7,205 bases of DNA, from assembly GCA_018897395.1 (NCBI GenBank), contig JAHIKV010000233.1, positions 1 through 7,205 of the forward strand, in the 5' to 3' direction. The translations under genes were made by a program, and so were the position numbers. Under the pieces are notes generated by a model, which ran no database searches, had not been told where the DNA came from, and worked only from the letters and a program-made list of their open reading frames with translations. This DNA is from Planctomycetota bacterium. GTDB lineage: Bacteria; Planctomycetota; Planctomycetia; Pirellulales; Thermoguttaceae. Of this stretch, positions 1 through 4,495 are shown in pieces. Numbering within the stretch: the first letter of the stretch is position 1; each line of letters begins with the position of its first letter.

Positions 1-407
1 CCGGCCACGTCTGCCAGGAAGCGTACTTTGTCCTGCCAGGGCCGCTCGCGCTGGTAGTGATATAGATGGCCCGGGTTGTAGCGAATCTTGTCGACCAGCG
101 GCGCTACGTCGTCCGCCAGCCGGTAGTTTTCTTGTAGATCGACGGAAAGATTCGCGTTCGGACAGCGGCGGCGGATTTCGGCCAGCGCCTGGCAATCGCG
201 CCCGGAGTCGGCGGCGATCCGCACGATGCCCGCCCCGGCCTCGGCCAACTGTTGCACCTGAGCGACGGTCGCCTCGACGTTGGTCGTTTTCGTGGCGCAC
301 ATGCTCTGCACCACGATGGGATTGCCGCCGCCAATCGTCACCGATCCGACCTTCACGGGCCGGGTGGGATTGCGGCGGGGTAAAGTAAATGATTCAGAAG
401 GCGTCAT
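1..407 (-). CDS. ispG: 4-hydroxy-3-methylbut-2-enyl diphosphate synthase IspG/GcpE, N-terminal part
   Basis: IspG is the [4Fe-4S] enzyme that reductively converts 2-C-methyl-D-erythritol 2,4-cyclodiphosphate to HMBPP in the cytoplasmic MEP isoprenoid pathway. The visible 135 residues start at an ATG (405-407) and run off the left edge, so the C-terminal iron-sulphur domain is not seen. Family hallmarks in order are RRNPTRPVKVGSVTIGG (11-27), PIVVQSM (30-36), TTNVEATVAQV (41-51), AEAGAGIVRIA (55-65) and the strand-turn DLQENYRLA (90-98) followed by VDKIRYNPG (105-113). These match the N-terminal TIM-barrel of IspG; the SVDLQENYRLA form replaces the ADIHFDYRLA of proteobacteria. There is no good Shine-Dalgarno ahead of the ATG, but the start sits the expected short distance before the RRNPTR block. 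No neighbour is co-directional within the next 2 kb, so it is probably transcribed from its own promoter in the spacer to the right. Confidence 0.93.
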   Translation of the reverse strand, partial: MTPSESFTLPRRNPTRPVKVGSVTIGGGNPIVVQSMCATKTTNVEATVAQVQQLAEAGAGIVRIAADSGRDCQALAEIRRRCPNANLSVDLQENYRLADDVAPLVDKIRYNPGHLYHYQRERPWQDKVRFLADVA

Positions 408-438
408 GCTTGAGATCGTGGGCTGGCTGTTTGAAAAA

Positions 439-603
439 AGTAGGTCAGGCTATGCCTGACATGGTGTTGCTGAAAAACAGATGATCCCGAGGCGGCAAGG
501 AATGTTAGAGTCTTACGTCGAAACTTTTGCGCACCGTGCGCGCATGTTTGTAAGTTCTTTTGGGTTGCGGGCTTAGCCCGCGTTAGGCATAGCCTGCCCT
601 ACT
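439..603. repeat. inverted repeat, 22-bp arms, family AGTAGGkCAGGCTATGCCTrAC
   Basis: The arm at 439-460 and the arm at 582-603 are reverse complements of each other at 20 of 22 positions, separated by 121 bases. Each arm also contains its own small palindrome around AGGC-TAT-GCCT. Directly inside the right arm lies a second hairpin, GCGGGCT-T-AGCCCGC at 567-581. No coding frame is bracketed. The two arms read as two oppositely oriented copies of one short dispersed repeat, or as the ends of a small non-autonomous element; the sequence alone does not decide between these. The structure is upstream of ispG, so a role in its 5' region cannot be excluded. Confidence 0.7.
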
Positions 604-717
604 TTCTCCATTGTATCTCAATCCACCATTTTGGGCAGTGAAAGAAATTGCCCAACTTTTCGCGGCGTGGAAGCACGGCGGCTAAACGCTGCTCAGGGCG
701 TGTGTCCCGAAATTGTT

Positions 718-801
718 CATTTAGCCCGTCGTGAATACACGGCGGGCCGGGGCGAATGTGGAAAACCGTTTGCCCCGGGTGTATTCACCCGGGGCTAAAT
801 G
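718..801. repeat. paired TTTAG hairpin elements in inverted orientation
   Basis: Two 30-base arms, 718-747 and 772-801, form a large imperfect inverted repeat that begins with CATTTAG and ends with CTAAATG. Each arm is itself a compact hairpin. Positions 724-733 pair with 738-747 around the tetraloop AATA (one G:T), and 772-781 pair perfectly with 786-795 around TATT. The stem bases differ between arms while pairing is kept. A third copy of the same unit is at 6431-6460, upstream of hsp20. This is a dispersed palindromic repeat, not a rho-independent terminator, because no T-tract follows. Confidence 0.75.
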
Positions 802-1089
802 CGGTTGCTTCAATTTACGGGCACGTTGCTGGCCGTTAGACGGAAACTGGAGAAACCACGCAAACTTTGCCGATAAACGTGCCGTTGTGGTTTCGTTAGC
901 GGTTCGTAAGCAAAAACGACACTACTCGCGAGGGGTGATTGCTGGCGCTGCTTGCACCGTAGGCAGAACGCAAACCGCACGAACCGCAAACCGGCGGGCG
1001 AGTGGCGCGACATTGCCCGTCTGGCCGATAACAAAATATGGGGCATAAACCCTTTGCCCACGGAAAGCCGCGCGAGGAGACATTCCACG

Positions 1090-1314
1090 GTGAATCAGGA
1101 CATCAACGTATTGGCACTGGTAAAAGGGACGGAGCGATACGTCTTTCTTTATAACGATGCGAACCGCGCGGAGACGTTGCGCATGCTCGGGCGTTACGCC
1201 TCCAACCCGGAGTTGAGTTTCACCTGGTACGATGCCGCGGTGCTGAGCCAGAAAATCCGCAGGGAGAGCCGGAAGTTCGCTTGCACGTCCCGTTTCAGCG
1301 TACCGTTGACATAG
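1090..1314 (+). CDS. small protein of unknown function (74 aa) upstream of xerC
   Basis: I place the start at the GTG at 1090 because it follows a good Shine-Dalgarno (GAGGAGA, 1074-1080). The longer frame that opens at 952 has an unconvincing, basic, low-quality N-terminus. The product begins MNQDINVLALVKGTERYVFL and continues with a compact block: YNDANRAETLRMLGRYASN (21-39) and PELSFTWYDAAVLSQKIR (40-57). It is hydrophilic, with no signal peptide, membrane segment or cysteine motif apart from one Cys near the C-terminus, and the last 15 residues look less ordered. From memory, short proteins with this VFLY-NRAETLRMLGRYA-FTWYDAA pattern occur in planctomycetes, but I know no function. The stop codon lies inside the first heptamer-repeat arm and xerC begins 81 bases on in the same direction, so the two may be co-transcribed. 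Confidence 0.8.
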   Translation: MNQDINVLALVKGTERYVFLYNDANRAETLRMLGRYASNPELSFTWYDAAVLSQKIRRESRKFACTSRFSVPLT

Positions 1315-1392
1315 GGATTAGAGGTTGGGGATTAGGGATTAGATGGCAAATCGCGCCAATCTCTAATCCCTAATCCCCAATCCCTAATCCCT
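1313..1392. repeat. GGGATTA heptamer inverted repeat between the 74-aa gene and xerC
   Basis: A 31-base arm (1313-1343) built from GGGATTA/GGGGATTA units is followed by an 18-base loop and a 31-base reverse-complement arm (1362-1392), with 29 of 31 positions pairing. The left arm shares two bases with the stop codon of the upstream gene (1312-1314), and the right arm ends three bases before the xerC ATG. A transcript would fold it into a very stable stem just upstream of xerC, which may attenuate or protect the downstream message. There is no T-tract. The outer 30 bases of the right arm recur exactly, as reverse complement, at 2358-2387. Confidence 0.8.
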
Positions 1393-1395
1393 TCC

Positions 1396-2355
1396 ATGCG
1401 AACCGCCGTTGCCCGATTCCTGAAGTACCTGGCCGTCGAGCGCAACGCCTCGCCGCACACGGTGAAGAGCTACGGAGAAGACCTTGAAGCATTGGCCGAC
1501 TATTTGAGCGAGGCCCGCGACGGCAGTCCGCCCTCGTCCGGCGAGATCACGGTTTTCGATCTGCGGGGTTACGTGTCGGCCTTGCACGACTCGGGCTATG
1601 CGAAGAGCAGCATTGCCCGGCACATCGCCACGCTGCGGAGTTTCTTCCGCTTTGGTCAGCGTGAAGGCTGGGCGGAAACGAACCCGGCCAAACCGCTGCG
1701 GACTCCGCGTCAGGGGCGCTCGTTGCCCCATTTTCTCACGGCCGAGGAGTTGGGCCGGCTCTTCGACGCCCCGCCGCCAAACGAACCGATGGGACTGCGA
1801 GATCGGGCGATTCTGGAGACGATGTATTCGGCCGGATTGCGGGTCAGCGAGGTGGTGGGACTGGATGACACCGATTTGGATTTCCAGGCCTGTCTGCTCC
1901 GCGTCCGCGGCAAGGGGCGCCGGGAACGGTTGGCGCCGGTCGGTTCGTATGCCCTCAATGCACTAAAGCGATGGATCCGCGTGCGGAAGCCGGCTCGGGA
2001 AAAGGGGACGCAGCTAATTTGTGCGAAGCACCCTTCGGGCCGTTCCGGCAAATTAGCTGCGTCCCCTTTTCCCGCCACGCCTGTATTTGTCAACAGGTTC
2101 GGCCGCCGGTTGACCACGCGGAGCGTCGCCCGGATGTTGGAGAAGTATTTGAGAATCACCGGACTGGACAGCCGCACCAGCCCGCATTCGCTGCGCCACA
2201 GTTTCGCCACGCACTTGCTCGATCGGGGCGCGGACATCCGCAGCGTGCAGGAACTGTTGGGGCACAAAAGCCTGGTCACCACGCAGATCTACACGCACGT
2301 CAGCAACGCGGCGCTGCGCGAGATATACCAGCGTGCGCACCCCCGGGCGAAATAA
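1396..2355 (+). CDS. xerC: tyrosine site-specific recombinase XerC/XerD
   Basis: This integrase-family recombinase resolves chromosome dimers at dif sites together with a partner recombinase. It has an N-terminal SAM-like DNA-binding domain (about 1-88, including VERNASPHTVKSYGEDLEAL) and a C-terminal catalytic domain (about 110-310). All catalytic residues are present: Arg149 in SAGLRVSE, Lys173 in RGKGRRERL, His264 and Arg267 in HSLRHSF, His290 in LLGHKS and the nucleophile Tyr299 in TQIYTH. At 319 aa it is about 20 residues longer than usual. The excess is explained by residues about 201-226, encoded by a palindromic repeat (1996-2074) lying in frame between the Lys and His-x-x-Arg motifs, where other family members have a short surface loop. 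The ATG is preceded by repeat sequence without a Shine-Dalgarno. XerC and XerD cannot be told apart safely from sequence alone. There is no integrase-type neighbourhood or att site, so a housekeeping Xer role is more likely than a mobile element. Confidence 0.93.
   Translation: MRTAVARFLKYLAVERNASPHTVKSYGEDLEALADYLSEARDGSPPSSGEITVFDLRGYVSALHDSGYAKSSIARHIATLRSFFRFGQREGWAETNPAKPLRTPRQGRSLPHFLTAEELGRLFDAPPPNEPMGLRDRAILETMYSAGLRVSEVVGLDDTDLDFQACLLRVRGKGRRERLAPVGSYALNALKRWIRVRKPAREKGTQLICAKHPSGRSGKLAASPFPATPVFVNRFGRRLTTRSVARMLEKYLRITGLDSRTSPHSLRHSFATHLLDRGADIRSVQELLGHKSLVTTQIYTHVSNAALREIYQRAHPRAK
1996..2074. repeat. palindromic element inside the xerC coding sequence
   Basis: The 26-base arm at 1996-2021 is a perfect reverse complement of the arm at 2049-2074, with a 27-base loop between them. 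Read in the xerC frame it encodes residues 201 to 227 with no stop codon: left arm REKGTQLI, right arm KLAASPFP. The segment falls where Xer proteins normally run directly from the strand after the catalytic lysine to the PVFVN block, so it is an insertion relative to the family. The element is unrelated to the heptamer repeats and to the TTTAG hairpins. Whether it is mobile or widely dispersed cannot be seen from one copy. Confidence 0.85.
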
Positions 2356-2357
2356 AC

Positions 2358-2420
2358 AGGGATTAGGGATTGGGGATTAGGGATTAGAAAGAGCCTGGGC
2401 CGGCGCTCTCCCTAATCCCT
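2358..2420. terminator. GGGATTA repeat hairpin between convergent xerC and response regulator
   Basis: A run of GGGATTA units (2358-2387) is identical over 30 bases to the reverse complement of 1363-1392. Its last part (2381-2394) pairs with 2405-2418 (12 of 14 positions) around a GC-rich 10-base loop. It lies three bases after the xerC stop and nine bases before the stop codon of the convergent response regulator gene, a position expected of a bidirectional terminator. There is no T-tract on either strand, so the terminator role is inferred from position. Confidence 0.55.
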
Positions 2421-2428
2421 CCTGCTCG

Positions 2429-3061
2429 TTACACCAACCCTTTCCGCACGGCCCAAACCGCGGCCTGGGTGCGGTCGCTGACGGTGATTTTGCGCAGGAT
2501 GTTCTGCACGTGCTCCTTCACCGTTTCCACGCTGATCTCCAACGACTTGCCGATCTCCTTGTTGCTTAGCCCGAGGGCCACGTGGCGCAACACCTGGGTC
2601 TCGCGTTGGGTCAATGGGACGTCGTCGTCGTCGATCAGTTGGCGGATCTTCATCGTGCTGGCAACCTTTTTCAGCTCGCCGCGCGGGCTGGGCGACTCGC
2701 CGGCCGCCGCCGCCGTGATCGTGGCGATCAGATCCTCGCGCGGAGAACCTTTCAGGGCGTAGTCGGCCGCGCCCAGGGCAACCGCCCGGGCAACGTACGT
2801 CGGATTGTCGTAGGTCGAGAGCATCACGACCTTGCTTTCCGGCACCTTCTCCCGAAGCTTTTCGAGCGTGGCCAAGCCGTCAGTGTCGGGCATGCGAATG
2901 TCCAACAGGATCACGTCCGGTTTTTCTTTCTGTGCGAGCCGCAAGGCGTCCTTGCCGTTTGCCGCCTCGCCGACGATCTGGATGTCGGTCCCGGCCAAAA
3001 GACTGGCAAGCCCCGTGCGAATGACCTCGTGGTCGTCGCAAACTAAAATTCGAATGCTCAT
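2429..3061 (-). CDS. NarL/FixJ-family two-component response regulator
   Basis: This is a 210-residue cytoplasmic transcription factor activated by phosphorelay. The receiver domain (about 3-120) has the acidic pair Asp9-Asp10, the phospho-acceptor Asp54 in ILLDIRMPDTDG, a Ser/Thr switch position at 82-83 and the conserved Lys104 in ALKGS. A LuxR-type helix-turn-helix occupies about 147-206 (LTQRETQVLRHVALGLSNKEI, then VKEHVQNILRKI and DRTQAAVWAVRKGLV). I chose the ATG at 3059-3061 instead of the upstream in-frame ATG at 3109: GGGAG (3068-3072 on the plus strand as CTCCC) is ideally spaced, and the receiver fold begins right there with MSIRILVCDDHE. No histidine kinase is in the window, so it is an orphan here. 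It lies downstream of, and in the same direction as, the fab operon, but a 246-base gap suggests its own promoter. Confidence 0.93.
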   Translation of the reverse strand: MSIRILVCDDHEVIRTGLASLLAGTDIQIVGEAANGKDALRLAQKEKPDVILLDIRMPDTDGLATLEKLREKVPESKVVMLSTYDNPTYVARAVALGAADYALKGSPREDLIATITAAAAGESPSPRGELKKVASTMKIRQLIDDDDVPLTQRETQVLRHVALGLSNKEIGKSLEISVETVKEHVQNILRKITVSDRTQAAVWAVRKGLV

Positions 3062-3307
3062 TTTGATCTCCCGTAATTTGTGGAGTTGGATACCCTTCCA
3101 ACGAAACAATCATACCACAATCTTAAACCACCATCGGGCAGGATTGTACCCCTCTGCACAACGAATTAACCCCCCCGACTCAGCGGGATAAGCGCGATTT
3201 TTTTCGGCCAAGTCGAGGGGGAGATTTGGTGGACGGCCCGAATCTCTCGCCAAGCGGGTTCTTTGCACAACGCATTCATTCTACCGTCTGGAAGTGGCGT
3301 GTAACGG
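3062..3307. promoter_or_regulatory. spacer upstream of the response regulator, with a bulged stem
   Basis: The 246-base gap between the FabZ-like gene and the response regulator should hold the regulator's promoter. The only structure I see is a stem formed by 3171-3180 (CCCCCCGACT) and 3211-3221 (AGTCGAGGGGG) with one bulged base and a 30-base loop that includes a seven-T run. It could be the end of the fab operon transcript or a leader element; in the transcribed direction the loop reads as A, so it is not a classical terminator. No clear -35/-10 pair is visible. Confidence 0.3.
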
Positions 3308-3835
3308 TCACGCCTTGCTTCCCTCGACGGCCTCGACCAGCCGCGCCGGGGGCTGGAGGCGGCTGCCGTCGGCGGCCACGCCCACGTCGAACGCGCCCAA
3401 CAGACGCATCATTCGCAGAAAAGTGGCGGGATCGAAAAGGTTGCCCAGGCGGGAGTCGTTCAGATGGGCGAAGACGATCTCCGCCTCGGCGTGCAGCACG
3501 TCGCCCTTGTGGCTGGTGGTCGATATCATCGCCCCTTCCTCGCGGATGTACTCGATCTTTGCCGAGTAAACGAGGGTGTCGCCGGGCGTGGCCTCGCAAT
3601 GGAAAACGGCCTTAGGGATCTTGGCCAGCACCACCTTCTCTTGAAAATGTCCATGCTCGCAGACCAGCAGTCCGCCGGTCTGCGCCATGCCCTCGATCAC
3701 CAGGGAGTTGGGGATCATCGGGTAATACGGGAAGTGGTCGTGTAGGTGGTCCTCGGCCAGCGAGACGTTTTTAATCGCCTTGGCGTATTTTCCGCTGTGG
3801 AACTCGATAAACCGATCGATCCAGTACCATCGCAT
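3308..3835 (-). CDS. FabZ-like (3R)-hydroxyacyl-ACP dehydratase with C-terminal extension
   Basis: This hot-dog-fold dehydratase of the FabZ/FabA superfamily removes water from 3-hydroxyacyl-ACP. The active-site block reads HDHFPYYPMIPNSLVIEGMA (33-52). The catalytic pair is His34 and Glu48, the 14-residue spacing of E. coli FabZ (His54/Glu68). It differs from standard FabZ in having YYPMIPNSL in place of the usual GRPVMPGVL, which may alter substrate or partner. It is 175 aa, about 25 longer than usual, with an extra helical tail (about 133-175, LGNLFDPATFLRMMRLLGAF). It is the last gene of the minus-strand group fabZ-fabG-acp-this gene. The 140-base gap to the ACP gene is filled by heptamer repeats, and no good Shine-Dalgarno precedes the ATG at 3833-3835. 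It shares the start pattern MR-x(2-3)-IDR with the other dehydratase at 5257-5754, so the two are probable ancient paralogues. Confidence 0.85.
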   Translation of the reverse strand: MRWYWIDRFIEFHSGKYAKAIKNVSLAEDHLHDHFPYYPMIPNSLVIEGMAQTGGLLVCEHGHFQEKVVLAKIPKAVFHCEATPGDTLVYSAKIEYIREEGAMISTTSHKGDVLHAEAEIVFAHLNDSRLGNLFDPATFLRMMRLLGAFDVGVAADGSRLQPPARLVEAVEGSKA

Positions 3836-3841
3836 AACAAC

Positions 3842-3978
3842 TATCAGCTTTCAGTTATCAGTTATCAGTTTTCAGTTATCAGTTTATTACCAGAAACCAA
3901 AGATTATTTCTGAGAACTGACCGCTGAATGCTGACTTCCGACCACTAACCACTAATCACTGACCACTGACCACTATCA
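3842..3978. repeat. two oppositely oriented heptamer arrays, TATCAGT and ACTGACC
   Basis: Positions 3842-3883 are six consecutive seven-base units of consensus T(A/T)TCAGT. After a 32-base non-repetitive segment, 3916-3978 is made of nine seven-base units around ACTGACC/ACTAACC/ACTAATC. The reverse complement of the second unit is GGTCAGT, so the two arrays share the TCAGT core and face each other; the transcript can form an imperfect long stem. The last unit of the second array supplies the stop codon of the ACP gene (3976-3978). Degeneracy is confined mostly to the first positions of each unit. Confidence 0.8.
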
Positions 3979-4368
3979 GTCGGTCACTTCCACCTTGCCC
4001 TCCACGAAGCGGCACATGTCGGCCACGGTCAGGAGGTTGCCGAAGTCCTGCACGGCCGGATTCTTGGCGAACTGGTCGAGATTGGCGAACGGCATGCGTT
4101 TGCGCAGCTCGGCCAGGCCGGTCTCGGTGACCTTGCCTTCCTGGATGTACTTCGAGTCGGTGAGGATGTCCTCGGGGAACAACTCGCCGCGGGGAATTTT
4201 GATGTCGAACGCCTTCTCCAGGCGGAAAACGATGTCCAGGAAGTCGATCGACTCCGCCCCCAGGTCTCCGACGAGCGTGGCTTCCGGGGTCACGTCTTCA
4301 TCGTCGACCCCCAGCGCGTCGACCAAGGCGGCCTGAATCTTCTCAAAGACTTCTTCCTTCGTTGGCAT
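3976..4368 (-). CDS. enlarged acyl carrier protein
   Basis: An acyl carrier protein carries growing acyl chains on a phosphopantetheine arm in the cytoplasm. The start is the ATG at 4366-4368, preceded by GGAGG (CCTCC at 4378-4382 on the plus strand); the in-frame codons further upstream run into a palindromic repeat and are not used. Helix I is PTKEEVFEKIQAALVDALG (2-20). The attachment site is Ser40 in VGDLGAESIDFLDIVFRLE, with Glu-Ser-Ile where most ACPs have Asp-Ser-Leu. EKAFDIKIP (51-59) follows as usual. A typical ACP then needs only about 20 more residues, but here about 50 extra residues (about 62-112) precede a segment, LLTVADMCRFVEGKV (112-125 region), that looks like the normal helix IV. 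The 130-aa length is therefore an internal insertion, not a tail. Neighbours are fabG upstream and a FabZ-like dehydratase downstream, which supports an acyl elongation role. The name acpP is avoided because a standard short ACP may exist elsewhere. Confidence 0.88.
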   Translation of the reverse strand: MPTKEEVFEKIQAALVDALGVDDEDVTPEATLVGDLGAESIDFLDIVFRLEKAFDIKIPRGELFPEDILTDSKYIQEGKVTETGLAELRKRMPFANLDQFAKNPAVQDFGNLLTVADMCRFVEGKVEVTD

Positions 4369-4408
4369 TGAACGGAACCTCCAAACGGACCGATTGTAGT
4401 TTTCGTAA

Positions 4409-4458
4409 GGTGCGTGAAACGCACCGCCACCGCCAAACAATGGTGCGTTTCACGCACC
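4409..4458. repeat. nested palindrome, 17-bp arms, GGTGCGTGAAACGCACC
   Basis: GGTGCGTGAAACGCACC (4409-4425) is followed 16 bases later by its exact reverse complement (4442-4458). Each arm is also a hairpin with a 7-bp stem (GGTGCGT / ACGCACC) and a three-base loop, so the sequence can fold as two small hairpins or one long stem. It lies between the fabG stop and the ACP Shine-Dalgarno and would form in the operon mRNA upstream of the ACP start. No other copy is present in the window. Confidence 0.8.
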
Positions 4459-4465
4459 CTGTATG

Positions 4466-4495
4466 CTAATCCCTAATCCCTAATCCCTAATCCCT
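4466..4495. repeat. perfect CTAATCC heptamer tandem array at the fabG stop
   Basis: Four exact copies of CTAATCC in tandem (4466-4493) plus two bases, the same heptamer family as at 1313-1392 and 2358-2420 (GGGATTA on the other strand). The last base overlaps the last base of the fabG stop codon (4495-4497). Unlike the other two loci it has no opposite-oriented arm nearby, so it does not form a hairpin by itself. Confidence 0.8.

Larger units (their letters stand above)
408..1089. other. gene-poor spacer between ispG and the small gene before xerC
   Basis: This 682-base stretch contains two inverted-repeat structures (439-603 and 718-801, listed separately) and otherwise no convincing gene. 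The open frames that cross 731-1088 on both strands run through the palindrome and have no recognisable protein features. Positions 802-1089 are irregular sequence with short repeated AACCGCA-like words around 970-995. The stretch must hold the divergent promoters for ispG (leftward) and for the 1090 gene (rightward), but I see no strong -35/-10 pair. A weak candidate for the rightward gene is TTGCCC at 1013-1018 with an A/T-rich run at 1030-1039. Confidence 0.6.

Noticed and set aside
731..1088. Overlapping open frames on both strands of the spacer left of the 1090 gene
   Set aside because: They traverse the palindromic repeat, have basic low-information sequences and no ribosome-binding site; the frame opening at 952 is accepted only from the GTG at 1090.
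1313..1392. CRISPR array from repeated GGGATTA units
   Set aside because: Units are seven bases with no spacers and the two blocks are inverted, not direct repeats.
1396..2355. xerC as the integrase of an integrated element or integron
   Set aside because: No adjacent tRNA, att duplication, excisionase, phage gene or attC-like cassette; the integron-specific alpha-helix insert pattern is not recognisable, and the inserted segment is a DNA palindrome.
1598..2366. Other-frame open reading frames overlapping xerC on both strands
   Set aside because: They lie over an intact recombinase with all catalytic residues and show only shadow-type Arg/Pro/Ala-rich composition.
3062..3109. Upstream in-frame ATG (3109) as the response regulator start
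   Set aside because: It would add 16 residues before the receiver fold, while the ATG at 3061 has a good GGGAG ribosome-binding site and begins the domain exactly.
4369..4440. Upstream extension of the ACP frame to an ATG at 4440
   Set aside because: The extension is encoded by the GGTGCGT palindrome and lacks a ribosome-binding site; GGAGG precedes the ATG at 4368.
1313..4495. Telomere-like sequence (GGGATTA resembles TTTAGGG-type telomere repeats)
   Set aside because: The unit differs from known telomere heptamers, the arrays are internal, short and in both orientations, and lie between ordinary bacterial genes.
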